A stretch of 22,873 bases of DNA from Proteobacteria bacterium UBA4656 (GCA_002405525.1 DHLY01000005.1:1-22873), one strand, 5' to 3'; numbered from the stretch's first letter, positions 7,656 through 16,588 are shown. Notes: generated by a model not told the origin, from the letters alone. Numbers and translations are program-made.

Positions 7656-8930
7656 ATGACGCTGATCGCCCTCGGACTCAACCACCAGACCGCGCCGGTG
7701 TCGCTGCGCGAACGGGTGGCCTTCGACCGCGACACCGTGCCGGTGGCGTTGGCGGCGCTGCGGCGGGTCGATGGCGTCGAGGAAGCGGCGATCCTGTCCA
7801 CCTGCAACCGGATCGAGCTTTACTCCAATGTGCGGGATGGTCGCGAGCAAGCGATCGTTGAGTGGCTCCACAGCCACCACGGTCTGACCCCGCCGACCCT
7901 GGAAGAGTTCCTCTACCGGCACGACGGCCCCGCCGCGGTCAGGCATCTGTTTCGGGTTGCGACCGGGCTCGACTCGATGGTGCTGGGCGAGCCACAGATC
8001 CTCGGCCAGGTGAAGGAGTCCTATCACCTCGCACGCGCTGCCGGCGCGCTCGGGTCGCCCCTCGAAAGGCTGTTCCAGAACACCTTCGCGGTCGCCAAGC
8101 GGGTGCGCACGGACACCCGGATCGGCGCCAATCCGGTGTCGGTGGCGTTCGCTGCTGTGCGCCTCGCGCACCAGGTGTTCGCCGACCTCGGCCGATCCAC
8201 GGTGATGCTGGTCGGCGCCGGTGACACGGTCGAACTCGCCGCCCGCCACCTCACCGAATCCGGTGTCAAGCGCATGCTGGTCGCCAATCGCACCCTGGCC
8301 AACGCCGAAGCGCTGGCGGCGCGTTTCGGCGCCCAGGCGATGCCACTGTCCGACGTGCCGGCCCGCCTCGCCGAGGCCGACGTGCTGATCGCCTCCACCG
8401 CCAGCCGCGAACCGGTGATCACGCGCGCCCAGGTCGCGTCCGCGATCAAGGCGCGACGCCGGCGGCCGATGCTGATCCTCGACCTTGCCGTGCCGCGCGA
8501 CGTCGAGCCCGCAACCGCCGAGCTCGATGACGTGTTCGTGTACACCGTCGACGACCTCAGCGGGGTGATCGAGGACAACCTGCGATCGCGGCGCGAGGCC
8601 GCGCGCGAGGCGGAGGCGATCATCGACCTGCAGGTCGGGCATTTCATGGACTGGTGCCGCGGCCTCGACGGCCAGGGCGTGGTCCGCACAGTGCGCGCCG
8701 CGGCCGAGCGCGAGCGGGACGCCCTGCTGGCGCGCGCGCGCGCGATGCTCGAGCACGGCAAACCGGCAGAGGAAGCGCTCGCCTTCCTCGCCAACGCCCT
8801 GACCAACAAGATCATGCATGCGCCCAGCGCCAACCTGCGCGCGGCGGCGCTGCGCGGCGACAGCGAGCTGCTGCGTGCCGCCGAGAAACTGTTCGCCGAC
8901 ACCAGCGACGCGCGCCCGCGTCCCGAATGA
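7656..8930 (+). CDS. hemA: Glutamyl-tRNA reductase
   Basis: HemA reduces glutamyl-tRNA to glutamate-1-semialdehyde with NADPH, the first committed step of tetrapyrrole synthesis by the C5 route. The 424-residue protein opens [20 protein letters not shown]. The catalytic cysteine is C50 in [12 protein letters not shown]. The segment [19 protein letters not shown] matches the substrate domain, [17 protein letters not shown] is the NADPH Rossmann loop, and a long C-terminal helical dimer domain ends the protein. No clear Shine-Dalgarno sequence precedes the ATG. The stop overlaps the prfA start by four bases (ATGA). The hemA-prfA pair is conserved across many gammaproteobacteria. Confidence 0.97.
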   Translation: MTLIALGLNHQTAPVSLRERVAFDRDTVPVALAALRRVDGVEEAAILSTCNRIELYSNVRDGREQAIVEWLHSHHGLTPPTLEEFLYRHDGPAAVRHLFRVATGLDSMVLGEPQILGQVKESYHLARAAGALGSPLERLFQNTFAVAKRVRTDTRIGANPVSVAFAAVRLAHQVFADLGRSTVMLVGAGDTVELAARHLTESGVKRMLVANRTLANAEALAARFGAQAMPLSDVPARLAEADVLIASTASREPVITRAQVASAIKARRRRPMLILDLAVPRDVEPATAELDDVFVYTVDDLSGVIEDNLRSRREAAREAEAIIDLQVGHFMDWCRGLDGQGVVRTVRAAAERERDALLARARAMLEHGKPAEEALAFLANALTNKIMHAPSANLRAAALRGDSELLRAAEKLFADTSDARPRPE

Positions 8931-10009
8931 CGCCCTCCATCCGCCGCAAGCTGGACGCCCTTGCGGAGCGCCGGCACGAAGTCGCCTTGCTGCTCGCCGA
9001 GTCCACGGTGGTGGCGGACCCACCGCGGTTCCGCGCGCTGTCGCGTGAGTTCGCGCGACTCGACCCGCTGGCGGCCGCGCTCGCCGCCTTCGACCGGGCC
9101 GGCACGGAATTGTCCGCCGCCCGCGCGCTGGCCGCCGACCCCGAACTGGGCGCAATGGCCGCCGACGAGGCGCTGGCGCTGGACGCGCGACGCGCGGCGC
9201 TGGAGCGCGACCTCGAACTGATGCTGCTGCCGCGCGACCCACGCGACGATGCCAACATCTTCCTCGAAGTACGCGCCGGCACCGGCGGCGACGAGGCGGC
9301 ACTGTTCGCCGGCGACCTGTTCCGGATGTACGTGCGTTACGCCGAGTCCAGAGGTTGGCGGGTGGAGCTGCTCGACCAGAGCCCCGGCGAACACGGCGGC
9401 TTCAAGAAGGTCGTGGCGCGGGTCGAGGGCCAGGGCGCGTTCTCGCGCCTGAAGTTCGAATCCGGGACCCACCGCGTGCAGCGGGTCCCTGCGACCGAGA
9501 ACCAGGGGCGAATCCACACCTCGGCCTGCACGGTGGCGATCCTCGCCGAGCCCGCGGAATCGGAGGCGCCGGTGATCAATCCGGCCGACCTCAGGGTCGA
9601 CACCTTCCGCGCTTCAGGCGCCGGCGGGCAGCACGTCAACAAGACCGAATCCGCGATCCGCATCACCCACCTGCCGAGCGGGATCGTGGTCGAGTGCCAG
9701 GACGAGCGCTCGCAGCACAAGAACCGCGCCCGCGCGCTGGCCCTGCTGATCGCGCGCCTTGCCGAGCTCGAGCGCGCGCGGCAGGAGGCCGCCACCAGCG
9801 CGAGCCGCCGCCTGCAGGTCGGCAGCGGCGACCGCAGCGAGCGCATCCGCACCTACAATTTCCCGCAAGGCCGGATCACCGACCACCGCATCGACCTGAC
9901 CCTCTACTCGCTCGACCGCGTGCTCGAGGGCGACCTCGACCCGGTGGTCGAGCCGCTGCTCCGCGAGCACCACGCGGACCAGTTGAAGCTGCTGACCGAC
10001 GCCGCATGA
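8927..10009 (+). CDS. prfA: Peptide chain release factor 1
   Basis: RF1 reads UAA and UAG and triggers peptide release. The 360-residue protein has the stop-codon-reading PxT tripeptide as P188-A189-T190 ([15 protein letters not shown]) and the catalytic GGQ at 233-235 in [15 protein letters not shown]. Length equals E. coli RF1. The ATG lies in the ATGA overlap with hemA, which implies coupled translation. The downstream neighbour is not prmC, the methyltransferase that modifies the GGQ glutamine and often follows prfA; here an O-GlcNAc-transferase-like gene starts in another ATGA overlap. Confidence 0.97.
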   Translation: MTPSIRRKLDALAERRHEVALLLAESTVVADPPRFRALSREFARLDPLAAALAAFDRAGTELSAARALAADPELGAMAADEALALDARRAALERDLELMLLPRDPRDDANIFLEVRAGTGGDEAALFAGDLFRMYVRYAESRGWRVELLDQSPGEHGGFKKVVARVEGQGAFSRLKFESGTHRVQRVPATENQGRIHTSACTVAILAEPAESEAPVINPADLRVDTFRASGAGGQHVNKTESAIRITHLPSGIVVECQDERSQHKNRARALALLIARLAELERARQEAATSASRRLQVGSGDRSERIRTYNFPQGRITDHRIDLTLYSLDRVLEGDLDPVVEPLLREHHADQLKLLTDAA

Positions 10010-11982
10010 ATGCCGTCGATCCGCTATCCCTGGCACGGGCGGCCCTCGCGCGCGGCGATGCGCGCGCCGCCCTCGTGCTGATCACGCGCGCGCTGGCCGC
10101 CGATCCGCGCCAGGCCGCGCTGTGGGCCGAACTCGGACGCGTCTACCTCGCCATCGGGCGCCCCGACCAGACCGGTCCGGCGCTGGACCGTGCGCTGACC
10201 CTGGAGCCCGACCGCGCGGCCTGGTGGCATCTCGCCGGAATGGCCCTGCATGCCGAGGGCCGGCACGCCGATGCGGCAGAACTGCTGGGCACCGCGCTTC
10301 GCCAGCCCGACGCTGAACCTGGGCAGCGCGTCGCGCTGGCCGCGGCGCTGCTCGACGCCGGCGACGCCGCGCGCGCGCTGCCGGAGGCCGCCCGCGCCGT
10401 TGGGGAATGCCCGCAGGACGCGCAGGCCGCCTTCGTGCTGGGCACGGTCCTGGCCGCGCTCGGCCGACACGCCGAGTCGGCCAATGCCTTCGCCGCGGCG
10501 ACCGCGATCGATCCGTCGTTCGCCCAGGCCCACCACAACCGCGCGCTGGCGCTGGACGAAGCCGGCCGAGCGGAGGAGGCGATCGCGGCCTGCGACGCGG
10601 CGCTGGCCGCCGAGCCCGGCCTGGTGCACGCGCAGTCGCAGCGCGTGTTCCTGCAGCGCCGGATCGCCGACTGGCGCGACCTCGAGCGGCGCTCGGCCGC
10701 GCTGCGCGACGCGGTGCGCGCAGGGCGGCCTGGCGTGGCACCGTTCGCCTTTCTCGCCGAACCGGCGACGCCGGCGGAGCAGCTCGCGTGCGCGCGCCTG
10801 CACGCCACCGCGATCGCCGCCGCGCGGCCGCTGCCGTCGCCGCCGCTGGCCAACAGCGCAGGCATCCGCGTCGGCATGGTGTCGTCCGGCTTCAACAACC
10901 ACCCCACGGCGCTGCTGGTGGCGGAACTGGTCGAACGGCTGCGCGCCACGCCGCTGGTGGCGATCGGCTACGCCACCACCGCCGACGACGGCGGGGCGCT
11001 GCGGCGACGGCTGCGTGCCGGCTTTGCCGGCTTCCACGAGGTCAACGCGGCGGACCCGGCCGCGCTGGCCGCGCAGGTCCGCGCCGACCGGATCGACGTG
11101 CTGTTCGACCTGCGCGGCTACGGCGCGGGCGAGGTCAGCGCGGCCTTCGCGCTGCGCCCGGCGCCGGTCCAGGTCAACTGGCTGGCCTACCCGGCCACGT
11201 CCGGTGCGCCGTTCATCGACTACCTGCTGGCCGACCGGCATGTGGTTCCCGACGCGCTGCGCGCGCACTACAGCGAAGCCGTCGTGCGGCTGCCGCATGC
11301 ATTCCAGCCGTCCGACACCTCGCGTCCGGTCGGCGATCCGCCGGCACGCGCGGCGCTCGGGCTGCCGCAGACCGGCTTCGTGTTCGCGTGCTTCAACAAC
11401 GCCTACAAGATCGGTCCGCCGGTGTTCGACGCCTGGCGGCGCATCCTCGCCGCGACGCCGGGCTCGGTGCTGTGGCTGCTCGGCGATCCCGCAGGCGCGT
11501 TCGCGCGCAACTTGCGCGTCGCCGCCGCGGGGGCCGGCATCGACCCGGCGCGGCTGGTCTTCCAGCCGAAGCTGTCCCACCCGGCCTACCTCGCACTTTA
11601 CCGCCACGTCGACTTGTTCCTCGACACATGGCCGTACGGGGCACACACCACCGCCAGCGACGCACTGTGGGCCGGCGCCCCGCTGCTGACCCTGCCGGGC
11701 GAGACTTTCGCTTCGCGAGTGGGGCTGTCGCTGCTGCGCACGCTCGACCTGCCGGAACTGGTCTGTGCCGATGTGGCGGACTACGTGGCGCGCGCGCTGC
11801 GCATCGCCGCCACGCCCGGCGAGCCCGCGCGCCTGCGCGCGCGGCTGCGCGATGCGCGAGTCGCGTCACCGCTGTTCGACCTGCCGCGTCTGGCCCGCGA
11901 CTTCGCCCGTGCGGTCGCCTTCATGCACCAGCGGGCCCGATCCGGCCTGCCGCCGGCCGATCACGATCTGTCGGCCGCCTGA
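10006..11982 (+). CDS. TPR protein with O-GlcNAc-transferase-like (SPINDLY/OGT, GT41) domain
   Basis: A 658-residue protein. Residues about 1-235 are TPR-like helical pairs, for example [20 protein letters not shown] and [20 protein letters not shown]. Residues about 286-640 match the GT41 domain: [83 protein letters not shown] and [16 protein letters not shown]299 in NNHPTALL and K468 in NAYKIGP line up by motif with human OGT H498 and K842, so the active site looks intact. The likely activity is transfer of a sugar from a nucleotide donor to protein; the acceptor is unknown. The start overlaps the prfA stop (ATGA), which indicates coupling to prfA. The cytoplasmic location is inferred from the lack of a signal peptide. 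Confidence 0.88.
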   Translation: MNAVDPLSLARAALARGDARAALVLITRALAADPRQAALWAELGRVYLAIGRPDQTGPALDRALTLEPDRAAWWHLAGMALHAEGRHADAAELLGTALRQPDAEPGQRVALAAALLDAGDAARALPEAARAVGECPQDAQAAFVLGTVLAALGRHAESANAFAAATAIDPSFAQAHHNRALALDEAGRAEEAIAACDAALAAEPGLVHAQSQRVFLQRRIADWRDLERRSAALRDAVRAGRPGVAPFAFLAEPATPAEQLACARLHATAIAAARPLPSPPLANSAGIRVGMVSSGFNNHPTALLVAELVERLRATPLVAIGYATTADDGGALRRRLRAGFAGFHEVNAADPAALAAQVRADRIDVLFDLRGYGAGEVSAAFALRPAPVQVNWLAYPATSGAPFIDYLLADRHVVPDALRAHYSEAVVRLPHAFQPSDTSRPVGDPPARAALGLPQTGFVFACFNNAYKIGPPVFDAWRRILAATPGSVLWLLGDPAGAFARNLRVAAAGAGIDPARLVFQPKLSHPAYLALYRHVDLFLDTWPYGAHTTASDALWAGAPLLTLPGETFASRVGLSLLRTLDLPELVCADVADYVARALRIAATPGEPARLRARLRDARVASPLFDLPRLARDFARAVAFMHQRARSGLPPADHDLSAA

Positions 11983-11998
11983 GGGCCGTGCGCCGGCA

Positions 11999-12004
11999 TA
12001 CAAT
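11999..12004 (+). promoter_or_regulatory. -10 box TACAAT placed for a leaderless moaB transcript
   Basis: TACAAT ends six bases before the moaB ATG at 12011, so RNA synthesis would begin at or next to the A of the start codon. No Shine-Dalgarno sequence is present between the upstream stop and the ATG. No good -35 element is visible 16-18 bases upstream. The box is seen; leaderless initiation is inferred. Confidence 0.45.
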
Positions 12005-12010
12005 CAGCAA

Positions 12011-12532
12011 ATGCCCGACACCGACCTGTTCGTCCCGCTGCGCATCGCCATACTCACGGTGTCGGACTCGCGAACGCTGGAAACCGATGCCTCGGGTCGC
12101 TACCTCGCCGACTCGCTGGTGGCCGCCGGCCACGTGCTCGCGGCACGGCAGATCCTGACCGACCACCGCTGGAAGATCCGCGCAGCCGTCGCGGCTTGGA
12201 TCGCCGACGACGCGATCGACGGCGTGATCACCACCGGCGGCACCGGCTTCACCGGCCGCGACGCCACGCCGGAGGCGATCGAACCGCTGCTCGACAAGCC
12301 GATGCCGGGCTTCGGCGAGATGTTCCGCGCGCTGTCGTGGGACGAGATCGGCACCAGCACACTGCAATCGCGAACCTTCGCGGGACTGTCCAACGGCACC
12401 TTCATTTTCTGCCTGCCCGGCTCGACCTCGGCCTGCCGCACGGCGTGGGAGAAGATCATCGCCGCACAACTCGACGCGCGCACCCGGCCCTGCAACCTGG
12501 CCTCGCTGCGTCCCCGCCTGCTCGAACGCTGA
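12011..12532 (+). CDS. moaB: Molybdenum cofactor biosynthesis protein MoaB
   Basis: MoaB belongs to the MogA/MoaB family, whose members can adenylylate molybdopterin before metal insertion. E. coli MoaB itself has no clear activity, so the step here is uncertain. The 173-residue protein starts MPDTDLFVPLRIAILTVSDS, carries TTGGTGFTGRD (74-84) and CLPGSTSA (134-141), and ends at the family length of about 170. The ATG is preceded by a -10 box rather than a ribosome site. No other molybdenum cofactor gene lies in the window. ppk2 starts 13 bases after its stop. Confidence 0.92.
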   Translation: MPDTDLFVPLRIAILTVSDSRTLETDASGRYLADSLVAAGHVLAARQILTDHRWKIRAAVAAWIADDAIDGVITTGGTGFTGRDATPEAIEPLLDKPMPGFGEMFRALSWDEIGTSTLQSRTFAGLSNGTFIFCLPGSTSACRTAWEKIIAAQLDARTRPCNLASLRPRLLER

Positions 12533-12545
12533 CCCGGAGGCCGCC

Positions 12546-13325
12546 GTGGCGAAGGAACTCAGGAAAAAGGAATACCTTGCGCACCTGCATCCGCTGCAGG
12601 TCGAACTGTCGCAGATGCATCGCTGGCTGCAGGCCCACGGCCGACGCCTGGTGGTCCTGTTCGAGGGCCGCGACACGGCCGGCAAGGGTGGCGCGATCAA
12701 CTGCTTCACTCAGGTGCTCAACCCGCGGCACTGTCGGATCGCGGCGCTGCCGAAGCCGTCCGAGCGGGAACGCACGCAGTGGTACTTCCAGCGCTATGTC
12801 GCCCACCTTCCGTCGGCCGGGGAAATCGTGCTCTTCGACCGCTCCTGGTACAACCGCGCCGGGGTCGAGAAGGTTATGGGCTTCTGCACCGACGCGCAGT
12901 ACGACGCCTTCCTGCGCGACGTGGTCACCTTCGAAAGACTTCTGGTCGCCGACGGCATCCTGCTGTTCAAGTACTGGTTCGCGGTCGACCAGGCGCGCCA
13001 GGAGGAACGCTTCGCAGCGCGCATCGATGATCCGATCAAGCGCTACAAGATCTCGCCGATGGACCTGGAGGCGCGCAGTCGCTATGCCGACTACACGCGC
13101 GCGGCGGAGGCGATGTTCCGCCACACCCATGTCGCAGAAGCCCCCTGGCACGTGGTCGACGCGAACGACCAGCGGCGCGCGCGACTGAACATGATCCACC
13201 ACCTTCTCGACGCCCTTCCCGACCACGATGTGCCGCTGGAGCGACTGCACTTGAAACCGCTGAAGGGGGCGCCGGGCGTGCACCGGGTCCGCGCGAGGGT
13301 CAGCCGCGTACCCGAGAGGTACTGA
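12546..13325 (+). CDS. ppk2: Polyphosphate kinase 2, single domain
   Basis: PPK2 enzymes move phosphate between polyphosphate and nucleotides, usually driving NDP or NMP phosphorylation from polyphosphate. The 259-residue protein has one P-loop kinase domain: Walker A GRDTAGKGG (41-49), Walker B VLFDRSWYNRAG (95-106, D98) and a basic lid with YKISPMDLEAR (167-177). The start is GTG with GGAGG six bases upstream (12536-12540). Length fits the short one-domain PPK2s; the substrate class (NDP or NMP) cannot be told from sequence alone. It follows moaB by 13 bases, so co-transcription is likely. No ppk1 or ppx is present here. Confidence 0.93.
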   Translation: MAKELRKKEYLAHLHPLQVELSQMHRWLQAHGRRLVVLFEGRDTAGKGGAINCFTQVLNPRHCRIAALPKPSERERTQWYFQRYVAHLPSAGEIVLFDRSWYNRAGVEKVMGFCTDAQYDAFLRDVVTFERLLVADGILLFKYWFAVDQARQEERFAARIDDPIKRYKISPMDLEARSRYADYTRAAEAMFRHTHVAEAPWHVVDANDQRRARLNMIHHLLDALPDHDVPLERLHLKPLKGAPGVHRVRARVSRVPERY

Positions 13326-13344
13326 CCGGCTCCCGGCCCGCCGC

Positions 13345-13593
13345 GCGGGCGGGGTCGAGCCGCGCGCGGCCGATCGGAGACTGCGACGACTCCGCGACTG
13401 CTGCCCACCGGTCCATCTGCTGCCGGACAACGCCGGGAATGGTGTCGATCTGCGGCCGTGCGGCCTCGGGCCGGGAGGCCAGCAGCCGCGGGCACCGGTC
13501 GTCGTATCGGGCCAGGGATTCGTGGTGCGCGGTGCGACATCGCGGCTCGGCGGCCCGCGCCACGCAGCCGCCCTGTTCGGTGCCGGCCAACCG
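13345..13593 (-). pseudogene. Decayed fragment of an RND membrane fusion protein (coiled-coil region)
   Basis: This minus-strand stretch, in the frame ending at the TGA at 13300-13302, aligns with residues 77-158 of the membrane fusion protein encoded at 17505-18620. With one extra codon it gives 46 identities over 82 residues by hand count. The best part is AAVAESSQS, identical in both; RLLA, EAA, IDT and GGxVAxAAEP also match. In the last 20 codons about 78 % of bases match and about half the differences are silent third positions, so the likeness arose at the protein level and is not chance GC content. Radical changes (L to P, F to C, L to W) and the absence of the lipoyl/beta-barrel parts suggest a remnant, not a working protein. 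The frame is open back to 13983, but the upstream part is not recognisably homologous. The rest of the 13326-13804 gap shows no other gene. Confidence 0.7.
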
Positions 13594-13748
13594 CTTCGGC
13601 GGCTCCTTCCCGTGCGCAGGTGCACGCGCCCCCCGCCGGAGTGCCGGACCGGCGTGCAAGCGAACGCCGCACCCTCGTACGCCCAGCCGCTGCCGTCGAA
13701 TGCCCGCGGCCTCGAACGCCGGCTTCGCTGACCCGCGCCGCGCGGCGG

Positions 13749-13798
13749 TATAGTTCGCGGGCTCGGGCGGGCACCTTGCCGGCCGCGACTGACGGAGG
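13749..13798 (+). promoter_or_regulatory. Probable -10 box and ribosome site of the SPFH operon
   Basis: TATAGT (13749-13754) is the only AT-rich hexamer in a very GC-rich gap. A weak TTCGCT lies 19 bases upstream (13724-13729) as a possible -35. Transcription would start near 13761. GGAGG (13794-13798) lies six bases before the ATG at 13805 and supports that start. Confidence 0.5.
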
Positions 13799-13804
13799 CG
13801 TTCC

Positions 13805-14956
13805 ATGGGGCTTGTGCAGGCAGTGGCGGGTTCGATCGGCGGCATGCTGGCCGACCAGTGGAAAGACTTCCTCACCGTTCCGGACGGCCTGCCGGCCACC
13901 GCCGCGCTGTTCGCCGCGGTGCCCCGGGGCACCAACGCCGGGCGCGGGTCGAACACCAAAGCTTCGTCGAACGTCATCACCAACGGGTCGAAGATCGTCG
14001 TGCCCGAAGGCTACGGCCTGCTGCTGATGCAGGACGGCGCGGTGACCGCGCTGGCCGCGGAACCGGGCGGCTACGAGTGGCGCTCGAACGACCCGAACGC
14101 GAAGTCGATCTTCGCCGGCGACGACCTCGTGCAGACGCTGATCATGCAGAGCTGGGAGCGCTTCAAGTTCGGCGGCCAGCCCGGTTCGCAACAGGCCGCG
14201 TTCTTCGTCTCGCTCAAGGAACTGCCCGACAACCGCTTCGGCACCCAGTCGGAGATCTACTGGGACGACGGCTTCCTCGGCACCCAGGTCGGCGCGGTGA
14301 CGCGCGGCTCGTACACGCTCAAGATCGTCGACCCGATCCTGTTCGTGAAGAACTTCGTGCCGGCGCGCTACCTGCAGCCCGGCCAGGTGTTCGACTTCAC
14401 CGACATGGACAACGCCGCGGCCAGCCAGTTGTTCAGCGAGGTGGTCGCCTCGCTCGCGCCGGCCTTCAGCCTGTACACGAACGATCCGGGCAAGGGCAAT
14501 CGCATCATCCGGCTGCAGCAGGATTCGGTCGGCTTCGCGAAGAGCCTCTCGGAGGCGGTGGAGAACGCCTACCAGTGGCGCACCGACCGCGGGCTTTCGA
14601 TCGTCAAGACCGCGATCGTGTCCATCGAGTACGACGCCAACACGCGCGAACTGCTCAAGACCGTGCAGCGCGCCGACGCGCTGTCGGGCGCGCGCGGCAA
14701 CGCCAACCTGCAGGCCAGCGTGGCCGCGGGGCTGCAGTCGGCGGGCGAGAACGGCGGCGGCGCGGCGATGATGGGCGTCGGCATGGCGGCCGGCATGATG
14801 GGCGGCCTCGGTTCGCTGCAGCAGCCGGTGGCGCCGCCCACGCCACCCGCGGACGATCCGGTCGCGAAACTCAAGAAGGCCAAGGAGATGCTCGACCTCG
14901 GGCTGATCACGCAGGCCGACTACGACGCGGCCAAGGCCAAGGCGCTGGGACTCTGA
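13805..14956 (+). CDS. SPFH-domain protein with C-terminal SHOCT domain (YdjI-like)
   Basis: A 383-residue protein without signal peptide or TM helix. An N-terminal amphipathic stretch (MGLVQAVAGSIGGMLADQW) precedes an SPFH/band-7-like core at about 60-290 (KIVVPEGYGLLLMQDGAV, GSYTLKIVDPILFVKNFVP, ending TRELLKTVQRADAL). A Gly/Met-rich linker (315-337) leads to a SHOCT motif (352-383: PVAKLKKAKEMLDLGLIT then DYDAAKAKAL). This layout matches the virion-core/YdjI group of SPFH proteins, which form membrane-associated oligomers; B. subtilis YdjI helps link PspA to the membrane. The next genes encode a zinc-ribbon membrane protein and a small membrane protein, partners expected for this group. 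The exact role is not established; a scaffold in envelope stress is inferred. Confidence 0.82.
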   Translation: MGLVQAVAGSIGGMLADQWKDFLTVPDGLPATAALFAAVPRGTNAGRGSNTKASSNVITNGSKIVVPEGYGLLLMQDGAVTALAAEPGGYEWRSNDPNAKSIFAGDDLVQTLIMQSWERFKFGGQPGSQQAAFFVSLKELPDNRFGTQSEIYWDDGFLGTQVGAVTRGSYTLKIVDPILFVKNFVPARYLQPGQVFDFTDMDNAAASQLFSEVVASLAPAFSLYTNDPGKGNRIIRLQQDSVGFAKSLSEAVENAYQWRTDRGLSIVKTAIVSIEYDANTRELLKTVQRADALSGARGNANLQASVAAGLQSAGENGGGAAMMGVGMAAGMMGGLGSLQQPVAPPTPPADDPVAKLKKAKEMLDLGLITQADYDAAKAKALGL

Positions 14957-14975
14957 TCGGCCCGTCGCACCGGTC

Positions 14976-16286
14976 ATGTCCAGCGCGAAGCCGCCACCGC
15001 CCCCGCCGCCGTACACCGGCCCGGGCTCGCCCCGGGACGTGCCGCCGCTGCCGGGTGCGTCGCCGATGGGTCCGGGGACGCTGCCGAAACCGATCCGCGA
15101 CGAGTTGACCGCACCCGATCCGGTCGCCATCGACACCTCGGCGGAGGAACTCAAGGACGGCCAGAACCACTGCCCGAAGTGCGGCGCGACCGACATCCGG
15201 CAGAAGCCCGGCAGCGACCTGCTGGTGTGCCTGTACTGCCGCAACGAGTGGCACGGCACCCGGGTCGAGGAGCGGTTCGGCCTCGGCACGGGCCTCGACC
15301 AGCTCGAGGGCACGATCGTCGCCTCCGGCGCGCAGGACATCGCGGCCGACGCCGCGAGCCTGATGAGCTACCAGTGCACCGGATGCGGCGCCGAGGTGAC
15401 GGTCAACACGCAGACCACGATGACCGCGCGCTGCCACTGGTGCCGCCACGTGTTCGGCGTCAACGAGCAGGTCGCCAACGGCGCAGTGCCGGATGCGGTG
15501 CTGCCGTTCCGGATCACCAAGGACGACGCCGTCGCGCGCATCCGCCAGTTCGTCGACAAGCGCCGGATGTTCGCGCTCAAGGAATTCAAGGAGCAGTTCA
15601 CGCCGGAGAACGTGGTCGGCGTCTACCTGCCCTACATGATCGTCGACGGCAAGGCGAGCGCGGAGATCGCCGGCGTCGGCGAGATCGAGACGCGCCGCTA
15701 CACGCGCGGCAGCGGCAAGAACAAGACGACCTACTACGACGCCGACGTCTACCAGGTCGAAAGGCGCCTCGACTTCACGGTCGACGACCTGCCGCTGGAA
15801 TCGTCCGGCGAGCGCGGCAACCTGGACACCGGCGCCAACACCAACAACATCATCAACACCATCCTGCCGTTCGACACCAAGAACGCCGTGAAGTGGAACG
15901 CGTCCTTCCTGGTCGGCTTCAGTTCCGAGAAGCGCGACCGCGACGTCGAGCACCTGCGCCCGCGCCTCGAGGACCAGTTGCTGTCGATCGCCCGCGCCAA
16001 GGTCGAGTCGTCGGTCGGGCGCTACGACCGTGGCGTGCGCTGGGAACAGGAAGGCCTCGACGTGCACGGCACGCGCTGGGTGTCGATGTACCTGCCGGTG
16101 TGGCTTTACTCGTACCAGGAGCCGGGCGGCAAGGGCGCCATGCTGCACTACATCGCGGTCAACGGCCGCACCGGCGAGACCATGGGCAGCGTGCCGGTGC
16201 AGCAATGGAAACTCCTGCTGGCCGCGCTCACCGTCGGCACCATCGTCGAGGGCATCGCCCTGTGGATCATCGCGGTGGCCGCATGA
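14976..16286 (+). CDS. Double zinc-ribbon protein with C-terminal membrane anchor (YdjG-like)
   Basis: A 436-residue protein. The first 45 residues are proline-rich (a run of seven prolines near the start). Two zinc ribbons follow: C66/C69 with C85/C88 (CPKCG, CLYC) and C134/C137 with C153/C156 (CTGCG, CHWC). A long mixed alpha/beta region (about 165-405) contains VVGVYLPYMIVDGKAS and RWVSMYLPVWLYSYQE. The last 25 residues form one TM helix (from KLLLAALTVG). This fits the TFIIB-type zinc-ribbon membrane proteins often annotated as PriA-like, including B. subtilis YdjG. The soluble part probably faces the cytoplasm and may hold the SPFH protein at the membrane; that is inference. It starts 19 bases after the SPFH gene without a visible ribosome site and ends in an ATGA overlap with the next gene. 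Confidence 0.8.
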   Translation: MSSAKPPPPPPPYTGPGSPRDVPPLPGASPMGPGTLPKPIRDELTAPDPVAIDTSAEELKDGQNHCPKCGATDIRQKPGSDLLVCLYCRNEWHGTRVEERFGLGTGLDQLEGTIVASGAQDIAADAASLMSYQCTGCGAEVTVNTQTTMTARCHWCRHVFGVNEQVANGAVPDAVLPFRITKDDAVARIRQFVDKRRMFALKEFKEQFTPENVVGVYLPYMIVDGKASAEIAGVGEIETRRYTRGSGKNKTTYYDADVYQVERRLDFTVDDLPLESSGERGNLDTGANTNNIINTILPFDTKNAVKWNASFLVGFSSEKRDRDVEHLRPRLEDQLLSIARAKVESSVGRYDRGVRWEQEGLDVHGTRWVSMYLPVWLYSYQEPGGKGAMLHYIAVNGRTGETMGSVPVQQWKLLLAALTVGTIVEGIALWIIAVAA

Positions 16287-16558
16287 GCGACGACGGCAGC
16301 GGCATCCTCGCCTTGCTGGCCGCGGGCCCCGCGAGCGCGGTCGGCCTGTACTGGCTGCTGTACCGGCACTACCGCAACACCGACAAGTCGCACGCCTTCG
16401 AGCGCGAGACCGACGTCGATGCCAAGCCCGTCACCGGCACCGATCGCAAGGTCAGCGAGATCAAGGGCACCCGGAAGTCCGGCATCGACGGCGACAACGT
16501 TCGCGCGTACCGCGCGCGCGTGCGGCGCGTGCCCGGGGACGGCGGGCGACCCCCGTAG
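16283..16558 (+). CDS. Small one-TM membrane protein of the SPFH operon
   Basis: A 91-residue protein whose ATG lies in an ATGA overlap with the zinc-ribbon gene, so translation is probably coupled. A short acidic N-terminus precedes one hydrophobic helix (about 8-27, ILALLAAGPASAVGLYWLLY). A charged tail rich in Arg, Lys and Asp follows (RHYRNTDKSHAFERETDVDA; later VRAYRARVRRVPGD). No enzyme motif is seen. By position it corresponds to the small membrane partner in YdjG/YdjH/YdjI-type sets, but sequence alone does not prove homology to YdjH. The tail suits a cytoplasmic contact surface. Confidence 0.75.
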   Translation: MSDDGSGILALLAAGPASAVGLYWLLYRHYRNTDKSHAFERETDVDAKPVTGTDRKVSEIKGTRKSGIDGDNVRAYRARVRRVPGDGGRPP

Positions 16559-16565
16559 CGGCGGC

Positions 16566-16588
16566 CGCGGCGGTGCGGGCGCGCCGCG
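16566..16588. terminator. GC-rich hairpin between convergent genes
   Basis: CGCGGCG (16566-16572) and CGCCGCG (16582-16588) form a perfect 7-bp stem with a 9-base loop, eight bases after the stop of the small membrane protein. The yaeQ stop faces it from the other side. No T-run follows on either strand, so termination is plausible only from position and stem strength. Confidence 0.3.

Noticed and set aside
13594..13804. Extending the adaptor-like fragment to an ATG at 13806 as a 168-residue gene
   Set aside because: No ribosome site is present, the ATG overlaps the SPFH start, and the upstream 70 residues do not resemble an adaptor N-terminus or signal peptide.
13091..15340. Minus-strand open frame of about 750 codons opposite the SPFH and zinc-ribbon genes
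   Set aside because: The plus-strand proteins have clear domains, ribosome sites and ATGA coupling; the minus-strand product is His/Arg/Val-rich antisense. It also reads the 13345-13593 stretch in a different frame from the adaptor-like one.
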